Origin: Gammaproteobacteria bacterium
GTDB taxonomy: Bacteria > Pseudomonadota > Gammaproteobacteria > SZUA-140
Direction: 5' to 3'
DNA length: 64,000 bases
NCBI GenBank assembly: GCA_015491865.1
Contig: WFVD01000015.1
Location: forward strand, 1-64,000
Part shown: positions 35,792 through 44,555 of the stretch, piece by piece
How the letters are laid out: every line of letters begins with the position of its first letter
How positions within the stretch are numbered: the stretch's first letter is position 1
Made by a program: the position numbers and the translations under genes
The notes under the pieces: generated by a model
Told to the model about the DNA's origin: nothing
What the model saw: only the letters and a program-made list of their open reading frames with translations
The model's database searches: none

Positions 35792-37036
35792 CTAGCTTGA
35801 GCGGAAGGCGAGAACGGCATTAACCCCACCAAAGGCGAAAGAGTTAGAGATGGCTGCGCGCAACGGCCTCTCTGTCAGCGGCTGCCCCATGATATGGTGA
35901 ACACCTTCACAGGCGGGGTCGATCTCATTTAGGTGAGCCGTAGGGGGGGCCGCATTTTTCTCCAGTGCCATCACCGTCGCGATCGCTTCTATCGCCCCGG
36001 CTGCGCCCAGCAGATGTCCATGCATCGATTTGGTTGAGCTAACCGGCAGGCTGGCCGCACTTTTCCCGAATACGGTTTTGAGCGCTGAAATTTCTGTGCG
36101 ATCCCCCTCCGGGGTTGCCGTGGCGTGTGCATTGACATAATCAATATCATTAACATCGAGACCACCGACTGTGAGCGCTTGTTGAATAGCAGCGACTTCA
36201 CCGGCCACGTCTGGGCGTACAAGATGGCTGTGATCACAGCTTGTACCATAGCCAACCATTTCAGCATAGATCTTTGCGCCACGGGCCTGGGCATGGTCCC
36301 ACGCCTCCAGCACCAGTGCGCCAGCCCCTTCACCCAGCACAAGGCCGGCTCTATCTTTGCTAAAGGGACGACTCGCTTCATGGGCTGTAGCGGCATCTGC
36401 TGGTGCCAAAATTCGCAACGCAGCCCAAGCGCGCAGTACCCCATAAGCGAGTGGAGCCTCTGATCCTCCGGCAACCATCAATGAAGAGCGGCCGCTGCGA
36501 ATAGCATGGAAGGCCTCGCCAATCGCAACTGTAGAAGAGGCGCAGGCGACAGAGTATGTGAGGCAACTGCCCGCAAGGCCCAGTTTTATGGCGATATGTG
36601 CAGCGGCAGCATTATTCATCCCCATTACCACGGCAATGGGTGAAAATAATTTTTTATTGCCTCGGTATAAGTCCTGATAACCGCGTTCATAAGTGGTGAC
36701 TCCACCAACGGCAGTCCCCCACGTTAATCCATAGTCCGCCTCTCCGTTATTAGCTTCGAGCGCTAAGCCGGCATCCTGCCAGGCGGAAAAGGCTGCTGTG
36801 GCCCCTAGCTGGCTGAATCGATCCATGGTGTGGGAGAGCGGTTTTCCCAGTGATATCACTGGATCAAAGTGGTGGCACTGGAGTGCCGGCATGCTGAGTG
36901 GACCTGCCGGGTCATCATTGGTTAACAGGGAGATTGCCGACTGCCCCTGTAAGAGGTGAGCGAAAAAATTCTCCGCCCCTCCCCCATAAGGGTTGACCAA
37001 TCCCAGGCCAGTTACAGCGACACGGCGATGATTCAT
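35792..37036 (-). CDS. Beta-ketoacyl-ACP synthase, FabF-like
   Basis: 414 residues of the KAS II family with a complete Cys-His-His triad: SVACASSTVAIGEAFHAI, NAHATATPEGDRTE and SMHGHLLGAAGAIEAIA. The length and C-terminal FAFGGVNAVLAF are normal. It carries out decarboxylative elongation of ACP-bound chains and is one of three active-site-complete KAS I/II-type synthases in the island. It is divergently arranged to darA across 340 bp. Confidence 0.93.
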   Translation of the reverse strand: MNHRRVAVTGLGLVNPYGGGAENFFAHLLQGQSAISLLTNDDPAGPLSMPALQCHHFDPVISLGKPLSHTMDRFSQLGATAAFSAWQDAGLALEANNGEADYGLTWGTAVGGVTTYERGYQDLYRGNKKLFSPIAVVMGMNNAAAAHIAIKLGLAGSCLTYSVACASSTVAIGEAFHAIRSGRSSLMVAGGSEAPLAYGVLRAWAALRILAPADAATAHEASRPFSKDRAGLVLGEGAGALVLEAWDHAQARGAKIYAEMVGYGTSCDHSHLVRPDVAGEVAAIQQALTVGGLDVNDIDYVNAHATATPEGDRTEISALKTVFGKSAASLPVSSTKSMHGHLLGAAGAIEAIATVMALEKNAAPPTAHLNEIDPACEGVHHIMGQPLTERPLRAAISNSFAFGGVNAVLAFRSS

Positions 37037-37267
37037 AGGGCTACTCTTTGCGAATGTTGCGGTTGCACTGGCTCATTTGAAGGTGATTCGGATATTGTCT
37101 GTGCCCTGGAGAAGTGTCTGGTAGTTTTCTCAAAACAGAGCCCCTCACATCCATTGGTGCTTTTAAACAATTTAACCGATTTGAATGATGGCTCATTAAA
37201 CCTGACCGCAGTAACCCACCCTGACGATTTTACTGAACTAATCCCTTTTTTGCCAGGTAAAAGCTAA
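37028..37267 (+). CDS. Possible small Cys-rich protein in the KS/darA divergent region
   Basis: Frame MIHRATLCECCGCTGSFEGD and on through to FLPGKS (79 residues, TAA at 37265-37267). It has a compact CxCCxC motif and protein-like composition outside the KS gene, but its start overlaps the KS start antisense and no good Shine-Dalgarno is visible. It may be a chance frame. Confidence 0.25.
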   Translation: MIHRATLCECCGCTGSFEGDSDIVCALEKCLVVFSKQSPSHPLVLLNNLTDLNDGSLNLTAVTHPDDFTELIPFLPGKS

Positions 37268-37375
37268 TAGTAGCGCTTATATAGAGAAAGATGTTTTAAT
37301 TACCTTATATTAATGAGGGTGGGGCAGTAGTGTGCACTAAACTGCGTTGGTTTAATGAACTAGATTGTGTTGTGT
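37037..37375. promoter_or_regulatory. Divergent promoter region between KS and darA genes
   Basis: About 340 bp between a leftward KS gene and rightward darA. The right half is AT-rich (TTATATAGAG at about 37277-37286; TTATATTAATGAGG nearer darA) and should hold the dar promoter. No single box set is convincing. A doubtful small ORF overlaps it. Confidence 0.4.
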
Positions 37376-38326
37376 ATGAAAAAAGTACTTGTGGTCTACT
37401 ATTCTCAAACAGGCCAGATAACTTCAGTCGTGGATTCTATATGCGAGGCGATACAGTCCGAAGGGATAAGCGTAAGTCGAGAGTGTTTGCGTACTGAGCA
37501 GGCGTACCCCTTTCCCTGGCCCTTTTTTCGTTTTCTGGATGTTTTTCCCGAATCGGTCTATCTGGATCCCCCTGCGCTGATGCCGCTTTCAGTCTCCCCC
37601 GATGATGACTATGACCTGGTTGTTCTTGCCTACCAGGTCTGGTATTTATCACCATCACTACCGATGACCGCCTTTATTAAATCCGCAGCGGGACAAAAAA
37701 TTCTGGAAGGTCGCCCTGTCGTTACCGTTATCGCATGTCGCAATATGTGGCTCATGGCCCAGGAAAAAATGAAAAAGATGCTCAACGATGCAGGGGCCAG
37801 GTTACTGGATAACGTGGCGCTGGTTGATAGCCAGTCTGCACTTGTTACATTTTTGACCACCCCTCGCTGGCTGCTAACAGGTAATAAAGGAACCCAGGGG
37901 GGAGTATTACCACCGGCAGGTGTGGCCGAGAGTGATGTTGCCAGCGCTGCTCGTTTTGGTAGCGCGCTGGCTTCAGCCCTGGAGAATGATTTAGAGAAAA
38001 TAGGAGAACCTTTACTGACAGGGCTGGAGGCAGTAAAGGTAGACACCCGTTTGATTGCCAGTGAAAAAATAGGCCATCGAAGTTTTCTGATCTGGGGGAA
38101 ATTATTACGCGCAATAGGTCCTCAGGGTGCGCCCCTTCGGCAGTTTGTGCTGGCCATTTATGCTGTATTCCTCGTGTGTATGATTATCACGGTGGTCCCT
38201 ATTACAATGGCGCTTAAATTTTTACTTAAACCACTGCTTAAAAAAGGGCTAGAGCGAGAGCGCGAATATTTTGAAGCCCCATCAGGCTCATCAAATAATC
38301 GCATGAAGGATTTTTTGCATGAGTAA
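37376..38326 (+). CDS. darA: Dialkylresorcinol condensing enzyme DarA
   Basis: 316 residues from ATG 37376; a GTG nine bases upstream is less likely. The N-terminus MKKVLVVYYSQTGQITSVVD is a flavodoxin-type FMN site. The middle VTVIACRNMWLMAQEKMKKM continues the fold, and the C-terminus has a membrane anchor (VLAIYAVFLVCMIITVVPIT). DarA, encoded with DarB, converts the condensed cyclohexanedione into the aromatic resorcinol. Its last 8 bp overlap darB. This pair is the key evidence for a dialkylresorcinol half. Confidence 0.88.
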   Translation: MKKVLVVYYSQTGQITSVVDSICEAIQSEGISVSRECLRTEQAYPFPWPFFRFLDVFPESVYLDPPALMPLSVSPDDDYDLVVLAYQVWYLSPSLPMTAFIKSAAGQKILEGRPVVTVIACRNMWLMAQEKMKKMLNDAGARLLDNVALVDSQSALVTFLTTPRWLLTGNKGTQGGVLPPAGVAESDVASAARFGSALASALENDLEKIGEPLLTGLEAVKVDTRLIASEKIGHRSFLIWGKLLRAIGPQGAPLRQFVLAIYAVFLVCMIITVVPITMALKFLLKPLLKKGLEREREYFEAPSGSSNNRMKDFLHE

Positions 38327-39470
38327 TAAAGTGTTTATTACCAGAATTGCTGCATATTTACCTAATGAAGCGGTTAGCAATGAGGAAATAGAAGATGTGC
38401 TGGGGGTAGTCAATAACAAAAAATCTCGAGCGCTTAAGGTTGTATTAAGAAATAATGGGATCAAGTCGCGCCATTACGTGCTTGATAAACAGACAGGTCA
38501 ACCGAAATTTAATAACGCGCAGTTAACCGCCATGGCCGTTAAGGGGCTAAACGACAATGACTTCTCTATTAATGATATTGATTGTTTAAGCTGCGGAACG
38601 ACGATTGCAGATCAGCTGGTGCCGGGGCATGCGGTGATGGTTCATGGTGAGCTTGGTATCCCGCCCTGTGAAACTGTGACAACGATCGGTGTCTGCTCGT
38701 CCAGCATGTCATCACTGAAATATGCCTATATGAATGTCATGAGCGGTTGTAGTTCGAATGCTGTTGCGACGGGGTCTGAGGTGGCGTCTCTCACACTACG
38801 TGCCAATGCTTATGCCAGTTTAAAAGATGAGCGACCTGCGGAGGATATCAGACGCAGACCTGAGCTGGCATTTGAGAAGGACTTTTTACGCTGGATGTTG
38901 TCAGATGGAGCGGGTGCCATATTGTTAGAGTCACACCCCCGCGATGGCCAGCTGTCGCTACAAATCGACTGGCTTGAAGTGATCTCTTTTGCAAATGAAC
39001 TGGAGCCCTGCATGTATGCGGGTGCGATGAAAGATGCCTCCGGTCAACTGGTTGGGTGGCGTGAATTTCCACTGCAGGAGATGGTAGATAAAGATATCCT
39101 GGCGCTCAAGCAGGATGTTAAATTACTTAATCAACATATTGTACCGCTGACACTTGAGCGCGGTTTAACGATGGTCAGAGAAAAGCATGCCCTCGCTGTT
39201 GATGACATTGATTACTTTCTGCCCCATATATCCTCTGAGTATTTTCGAGAAAAGCTGGCTCAGGGGCTAGAGAATATCGGTTTTCCACTTCCCCAGGAGA
39301 AATGGTTCACAAACCTCGCCACCAAAGGCAACACCGGCGCGGCATCCATCTATATTATGCTGGAAGAGCTATTTCATAGTGGTCGGTTAAAAAGAGGGGA
39401 GCGGATTTTGTGTTTTGTTCCAGAGAGCGGGCGGTTCATCAGCTCATTTATGCTGCTAACGGTTGTATAG
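38319..39470 (+). CDS. darB: Dialkylresorcinol ketosynthase DarB (KAS III-like)
   Basis: 383-residue thiolase-fold enzyme. The active Cys126 is in TTIGVCSSSMSSL, with His in YFLPHISSEYFREK and Asn in NLATKGNTGAAS, as in KAS III/StlD. DarB condenses two beta-ketoacyl or acyl chains into the ring precursor for DarA. It overlaps darA and is 2 bp before the next gene, giving a dar operon. The substrates cannot be predicted. Confidence 0.9.
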   Translation: MSNKVFITRIAAYLPNEAVSNEEIEDVLGVVNNKKSRALKVVLRNNGIKSRHYVLDKQTGQPKFNNAQLTAMAVKGLNDNDFSINDIDCLSCGTTIADQLVPGHAVMVHGELGIPPCETVTTIGVCSSSMSSLKYAYMNVMSGCSSNAVATGSEVASLTLRANAYASLKDERPAEDIRRRPELAFEKDFLRWMLSDGAGAILLESHPRDGQLSLQIDWLEVISFANELEPCMYAGAMKDASGQLVGWREFPLQEMVDKDILALKQDVKLLNQHIVPLTLERGLTMVREKHALAVDDIDYFLPHISSEYFREKLAQGLENIGFPLPQEKWFTNLATKGNTGAASIYIMLEELFHSGRLKRGERILCFVPESGRFISSFMLLTVV

Positions 39471-39472
39471 CC

Positions 39473-39865
39473 ATGGAAAAAAAGGATGTCCCACAGGATA
39501 GTAATGCCGCCTTAGACGGTGCGCGCAAGGTGGTTTATGCCGTAGATGAAGATGGTAAATATAGTACAGTCGCAACGACAGGGTGGGCGGTGGAAGAGGT
39601 GGTAACCTCCATGGCTGTTGACCATTACACCCAGCTGGCGCAGGAGGCGTTACTCCGCGCCAGACGTGGCGAGAGTTCTCCGCTTGAATATCACATGTTT
39701 ACACGCCGTTTAAATGTCGTTACGTTAGCGCAGGCGACCGGGAAGTTTCAATGGCTAGTCAAACGCCATTTGAAACAGCCTATAGATCAGCTATCACCAA
39801 AAACAGTGCGCCGTTATGCCGAAGCGCTAGGGATGGCGCTCTCTGATCTATCACGGCTCCCTTAG
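39473..39865 (+). CDS. Small HTH-like protein of the dar operon
   Basis: 130 residues from ATG 39473, two bases after the darB stop; a longer in-frame start inside darB is unlikely. The C-terminal 60 residues (FTRRLNVVTLAQATGKFQWL and SPKTVRRYAEALGMALSDL) look like an XRE-type helix-turn-helix. The N-terminus is polar with no motif. It could regulate the operon or be an unrecognised accessory factor. Confidence 0.6.
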   Translation: MEKKDVPQDSNAALDGARKVVYAVDEDGKYSTVATTGWAVEEVVTSMAVDHYTQLAQEALLRARRGESSPLEYHMFTRRLNVVTLAQATGKFQWLVKRHLKQPIDQLSPKTVRRYAEALGMALSDLSRLP

Positions 39866-39924
39866 CAGGTTAGCATTCCCCCTCCTGGCTCAGTTACCAT
39901 AACTGCTCATACCTGGTTTAATTT

Positions 39925-40950
39925 ATGATTACCGCTGAATCTTCTATTATCGTGAACAGTGACTATGTACACCGCCATGCAGCGCACTGTGAAAGTGGTG
40001 CCGTATCCTCTCTGTTACGACATTACGGGTTGGAGATGAGTGAAGCGATGACCTTTGGTTTATCCTCTGCCCTGATCTTTGCACATTTTCCTTTTGTAAA
40101 GGTTGAAGGCTTTCCACTGACCGCATACCGGGCAATGCCTGGTGCAATCGTAAAATCTACTGCCAGATCGATGGGGGTTCGTATGCGCCGGGAGCGTTTT
40201 CGTGATCCGCAGGCTGGTACAGCGCGGCTGAATGAATTACTGGCGCAGGGACGGGTGGTGGGTATGCAGGCCTCGGTATACTGGCTTCCCTATTTTCCAC
40301 CCAATATGCGTTTTCATTTTAATGCTCATAATATGGTGGCTTACGGAAGAGAGGGCGATGACTACCTGATTAGCGATCCTATTGCAGAACATCCTGTCAC
40401 CTGCCCTGCCGCAGACTTGCAGAAAGCGCGTTTTGTAAAGGGGATGTTTGCACCCAGGGGATTGCTTTACTACCCGCTTGATACACCGAGTGAGGTGGAT
40501 CTCAGCAAGGCAGTTGCGCGCGCGATTAAAAAGACAACATTTGTCATGCTCAATACTCCGCTGCCATTTGTTGGCGTGAGGGGGATACGCTATCTTGCGA
40601 AACGGATTAGAGAGCTAGGTCTCAAATCTAGTGATGCCCGCTATGCGCTACTTTTTATTGCGACGATTGTGAGGATGCAGGAGGAGATTGGCACTGGTGG
40701 CGGAGGGTTCAGGTTTATTTACGCCTCATTTCTTCAGGAGGCGGCAGAAAAGATTGGTGAACCGCGTCTGCAAGAGGCGTCAGAGTTGATGACCTCTTCT
40801 GGTGATGCGTGGAGAGAATTTGCACTGCTGGGGGCCCGTTTCTGTAAAAAGAAGCCTGATGTCACGCTGGATCAGCTAGCTGAAGCGCTGTTAGTTTGCG
40901 CCGATTTCGAAGCAAATGCATTCCGCCTGCTAAGAGCGATCCGCCTGTAA
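39925..40950 (+). CDS. BtrH-like acyltransferase (BtrH_N plus DUF4872)
   Basis: 341 residues. The N-terminal half resembles the BtrH_N papain-like fold, with Cys22 in HAAHCESGAVSSLLRHYG, His135 in FNAHNMVAYG and Asp151 in YLISDPIAEHP as a plausible catalytic triad. The C-terminal half matches DUF4872-type helical extension. BtrH transfers an acyl group from an ACP to an aminoglycoside in butirosin synthesis. As the last gene of the dar operon it is a good candidate for joining the polyenoyl-ACP to the resorcinol hydroxyl. Confidence 0.8.
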   Translation: MITAESSIIVNSDYVHRHAAHCESGAVSSLLRHYGLEMSEAMTFGLSSALIFAHFPFVKVEGFPLTAYRAMPGAIVKSTARSMGVRMRRERFRDPQAGTARLNELLAQGRVVGMQASVYWLPYFPPNMRFHFNAHNMVAYGREGDDYLISDPIAEHPVTCPAADLQKARFVKGMFAPRGLLYYPLDTPSEVDLSKAVARAIKKTTFVMLNTPLPFVGVRGIRYLAKRIRELGLKSSDARYALLFIATIVRMQEEIGTGGGGFRFIYASFLQEAAEKIGEPRLQEASELMTSSGDAWREFALLGARFCKKKPDVTLDQLAEALLVCADFEANAFRLLRAIRL

Positions 40951-40966
40951 CCCATACGATCCCTTC

Positions 40967-41869
40967 TTATATCACTGAGAGAGAGACCGCCGCATAACGG
41001 CGGCCGCGTTTATCTCGATTGATATGTATTAAAGAGCGGCCCCGTTTCTCGCCAATAAATGATGCCAAGGTATAGGCACAGTGCGTTGTGTGAAACGGCA
41101 CATGATTTGCGCACTTATAAATCCCGCAAACATTCAGATCAGCTGCGAAGTTTACAGCGGTCTCATCGCTAATGTTATCTCCGCCAGCCAGGTAGGTGGG
41201 GGAGGGGAGTGCTGCCTGTTGCAGAAAAGATAAGAGTCCCGATTCATCAGCAAAGAATTTAACCCACTCGCAGCGGGCTAATGCATGCTGTTGATCTCCT
41301 GCGCCAATATGCAGCCAGCTACTACCCTCTGCTAACGGTGCATCAGCAGCCAGATTCATCCGTTGACGATGTTGTGACAGGGGGTAGGCGCACTCTTCCA
41401 CACCCCCTACCAGCGCGCAAGGGACGGCCCGGCCGCTGTTGGCTATATTGAACATGGCTAGATCTAATGCAGTTTCAAAAGGGAAAGAGTGGTGAGCGAT
41501 GGTCAGGTTTGAACTGTGTAACTTCAGGCTTTGAGCAAGATAAAATCCCGCCATGTTGTTAGAGATGTTGAGAAACGCCAGCGGCATTGGCGCTTCCTGC
41601 TCTTTTAATAGCAGGCGGGTGATATCGGCAACGCCGGCAACATTTCCCTGCTCTGTCGCCAGGTAGAGATCACAGTCAGCTTCTATTTCGAGTTGTGACT
41701 GGTCAAGGCACGATTTTGCCCCAATCAGGGCGAGCTCAATAAAGTGGTTGATGCGCCGGAAGCGTTTTCCCCAGGCGGCCTGAAGCTGGGGCTTCAGGTC
41801 GAGCGCAGGTTCATTTGCCTGCCATGCATGTGCGGCAGCACCATAGATGTAAGTGAGTCTATCGTTCAT
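40967..41869 (-). CDS. Ketosynthase-like protein lacking catalytic Cys
   Basis: 300 residues, about 100 shorter than KS enzymes. KS-like segments are visible (LYLATEQGNVAGVADITRLL, LALIGAKSCLDQ, CGIYKCANHVPFHTTHCAYT), but where the catalytic Cys should be the sequence reads LTIAHHSFPFETALDLAMFN, with no Cys. It overlaps the end of the preceding KS gene as ATGA. It could be a chain-length-factor-like partner, like the ApeC-type protein at 49132. Confidence 0.75.
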   Translation of the reverse strand: MNDRLTYIYGAAAHAWQANEPALDLKPQLQAAWGKRFRRINHFIELALIGAKSCLDQSQLEIEADCDLYLATEQGNVAGVADITRLLLKEQEAPMPLAFLNISNNMAGFYLAQSLKLHSSNLTIAHHSFPFETALDLAMFNIANSGRAVPCALVGGVEECAYPLSQHRQRMNLAADAPLAEGSSWLHIGAGDQQHALARCEWVKFFADESGLLSFLQQAALPSPTYLAGGDNISDETAVNFAADLNVCGIYKCANHVPFHTTHCAYTLASFIGEKRGRSLIHINRDKRGRRYAAVSLSVI

Positions 41870-43035
41870 GGCTCGTTAGCGATCACCAGTGAAGTGTTGT
41901 TGCCCCCAAAACCAAAGTGATTCAACATGATATTACCCCCGTCAAAGGGGAGCCGCTGCGTCAGTGGTGTGCAGCCACAGGTTTCATCAAACGTTGTAAA
42001 ACCGGGGGTGGCGGGAACAAAATGCTCTTTGAGGCATGCCAGCATGATGATGCTTTCAACGACACCGCACGCCCCCAGCGTATGGCCAACATAAGGTTTT
42101 AATGATGTGAATGGTGGTAGCTCATCACCAAATAGTTGGCGCATACCCTGCGCTTCAGCGCTATCGTTTGCCGGCGTACTGGTACCATGCGCCTTGATAA
42201 CCTTTATATCTGCCGGATGAAGGTTCGTTTCAGTGAGCGCCTGCGCGATGACCGCTGCGATCTTACTCGAGTCAGAAGAGGTGATGTTAACGGAGTCTGT
42301 AAGGTTTGCCCCCCCCAGACAATAATAGGGGCGTGCTGCTGAAAAATCTGATGAGAGCGGTTTTTGGCGGCTAATGACAATTGCGCCGATACCTTCACCC
42401 AGCACTGTGCCGCTACGATCCTTGTCGAAAGGCTGGCAATGTTGCGCTGCCAGCAGCAGCATCGTATTAAAACCTTGCAGTGACATCTGGTTGCGTGTTT
42501 CAACGCCGACAACAAGGGCGTTAGCAATGCGCCCAGCAGCTACCATTCTAGTGGCCATCAAGAGCGCATTGGCACCAGAGCTACAGGCGGTATTGAATGT
42601 AAACTGTTGCCCGTCGCTCTGGAGTCTATCAATAATATACTCCGCCAGCACACCAAAGCCGCAGCGGTACAGCGGTGGAGCATCGACGTTAGCGTGATGT
42701 AACTCATGCTGGTAATGTGATTCAAGATCAGAAATATCACCGGCAGTTGAGCCGACAAACACAGGGAGATGTGATATCTCATCGACTGTGAGCCCTGCAT
42801 CATGGATTGCACTATCAACAGCAATGTTGATCTGTTTGTAGAGATCTGGGCTGGAGATCTTATCTGTTTTACCGGGCAGGGCGTAGTAGGGTAGAGGCTG
42901 TTCACAGGAGTGAGGAAGCGTCGTGGAGCCAGGTATCGCGATGCCGTTATGACATGTCAGTGCGATCGCCTGCTGAGTGGTTCCAATGGCGCTGACGACG
43001 CCGCAGCCGCGGATAAAAACACGGTTTTTGACCAT
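41866..43035 (-). CDS. Beta-ketoacyl-ACP synthase
   Basis: 389 residues with complete KS triad: FNTACSSGANALLMATRMV, IKAHGTSTPANDSAEAQG and KPYVGHTLGACGVVESI. It is preceded 3 bp upstream by an ACP gene, and its stop overlaps the Cys-less KS-like gene, so ACP-KS-KS-like form one unit. Confidence 0.92.
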   Translation of the reverse strand: MVKNRVFIRGCGVVSAIGTTQQAIALTCHNGIAIPGSTTLPHSCEQPLPYYALPGKTDKISSPDLYKQINIAVDSAIHDAGLTVDEISHLPVFVGSTAGDISDLESHYQHELHHANVDAPPLYRCGFGVLAEYIIDRLQSDGQQFTFNTACSSGANALLMATRMVAAGRIANALVVGVETRNQMSLQGFNTMLLLAAQHCQPFDKDRSGTVLGEGIGAIVISRQKPLSSDFSAARPYYCLGGANLTDSVNITSSDSSKIAAVIAQALTETNLHPADIKVIKAHGTSTPANDSAEAQGMRQLFGDELPPFTSLKPYVGHTLGACGVVESIIMLACLKEHFVPATPGFTTFDETCGCTPLTQRLPFDGGNIMLNHFGFGGNNTSLVIANEP

Positions 43036-43037
43036 TA

Positions 43038-43304
43038 CTAGCGTGACTTTATCTCATTTGCCAGGCTATTGACCGATGTAAATGCGCGTCTTGCATCGTT
43101 ACTGCCTGTGATCTTCAGGTTATATTCTTTATAGATTGCCATCGATAGCTGCAGAATATCTAATGAATCGAGTTCGATGACTGACGCTTCGCCAAATAGC
43201 GGCTCATCATCGCTGATACTTCCGGGGTCTATCCCTTTGTCAGACTCGATGGCGATTATCTCTTTTAGCCGCTGTTTAAGCTTTTCATCTTCTGCCCCCA
43301 TCAT
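43038..43304 (-). CDS. Acyl carrier protein (second)
   Basis: 88 residues. Phosphopantetheine site SVIELDSLDILQLSMAIYKE. GAGAGG precedes the start. Its TAG lies 2 bp before the KS start, so it is expected to deliver chains to that KS pair. Confidence 0.92.
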   Translation of the reverse strand: MMGAEDEKLKQRLKEIIAIESDKGIDPGSISDDEPLFGEASVIELDSLDILQLSMAIYKEYNLKITGSNDARRAFTSVNSLANEIKSR

Positions 43305-43328
43305 TTTGAAACCCTCTCCTTTCAGGGA

Positions 43329-44555
43329 TTAATACGCTTTGTTAAACCTGTAGGCTGCTATGGTGGTGCAAAACAGGCCAAAGGTCGATAAATAAAGTAC
43401 TTCAGGCAGTACTGCCTCCCATCCGGACTGACGCAGAAAAAGATCCAGGAATCCTTCAAGCCCCCATGACATGGGTGAAATATAGGTCAGCGTCTGCATT
43501 GTCTCAGGCATAATAAACTTTGGCACCATAATCCCGCCGAGTGCGCCAAAGATAATGTTAACAACCCCCCCAATGGTCGTTGCCTGCATGGTCGTTCTGA
43601 CCATCGTCGCGACCATTAGCGCGAAACCGATGGCGGCGATACTGCAGGCTGAAGAGATAAGTATTAACCCCAGCATTGAGTGTGGCAAACTGAGATTCTG
43701 CCCCCCTAAGAGCGGCACGATCAGAATACCAATAGCGATCATCACGACCATCTGGATCTGGTTGACACAGAAATAGGGGACTAGTTTACCTAGTAGAATG
43801 GTTGGTGCCTCTATATTCATGACACGCAGGCGCAATAAGGTACCCTGTTGCTTTTCGATTAAGAAGACAGTTGAGAGTGGGATTGCAACGAAAAACATCG
43901 CAAAGACCAGCCACGCCGGCACATTCTGCTGCACCGCATTGGGGGTCGATGGCGCAACATCCGCTTCTGAGTAGATATACGTTGCACCCAGATTGAGCTG
44001 GCCAAGCTGGTCCAGGGTGGACTGCGGCACAATCGGTGCGGCATTGGGAGCTGTACGCTCGTTTAGCATCCAGTCTATCTTCTGGCGTATCAGGATTGCG
44101 CTCAACGAAGCTGTAAATATCTGCTGGATATAGGGTTTAACAGTAGGAGCAAGGAGTAGCTCCGCCGCCGGGGGTAGCGCTGTTTCTGCGCCCTGCGTAG
44201 TGCTTATCAGCCGTTGACGAAAATCATTGGGGATAATGATGGCGAGCTGGTAGTCACCTTCGATAATGCCCCTGCTGACACGCTCTCTTGTGCTGTCATT
44301 GGGCAGCGGCACCCGATCAAACCCTGGGATGGTGTTTAGCTTTTCGAGTAGTGCTGCCGGTAACGGGGTGTTGCTCTGGTTGAGGAGCGTATATGAGATA
44401 GAGAGGCGCTTATGTTCCCCAAAGGCATTTTCCATCGCCATTGACATAATTAAAATAAATGCCGCGGGCATCAGGAATAGCACCATCAGGCCATGCCAGT
44501 CTTTTGCCAGGACGATAAACTCTTTTTTTACCAGTGCGATGAATTTACCTGGCAT
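43329..44555 (-). CDS. ABC-2-type transporter permease
   Basis: About 408 residues from ATG 44555 (MPGKFIALVKKEF); an in-frame GTG at 44573 is less likely because a GAGAG element lies about 6 bases before the ATG. It has one N-terminal TM helix, a large extracytoplasmic domain and five C-terminal helices (VFAMFFVAIPLSTVFLIEKQ; QGTLLRLRVMNIEAPTILLG). It is the partner of the ATPase gene upstream. Confidence 0.9.
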   Translation of the reverse strand: MPGKFIALVKKEFIVLAKDWHGLMVLFLMPAAFILIMSMAMENAFGEHKRLSISYTLLNQSNTPLPAALLEKLNTIPGFDRVPLPNDSTRERVSRGIIEGDYQLAIIIPNDFRQRLISTTQGAETALPPAAELLLAPTVKPYIQQIFTASLSAILIRQKIDWMLNERTAPNAAPIVPQSTLDQLGQLNLGATYIYSEADVAPSTPNAVQQNVPAWLVFAMFFVAIPLSTVFLIEKQQGTLLRLRVMNIEAPTILLGKLVPYFCVNQIQMVVMIAIGILIVPLLGGQNLSLPHSMLGLILISSACSIAAIGFALMVATMVRTTMQATTIGGVVNIIFGALGGIMVPKFIMPETMQTLTYISPMSWGLEGFLDLFLRQSGWEAVLPEVLYLSTFGLFCTTIAAYRFNKAY

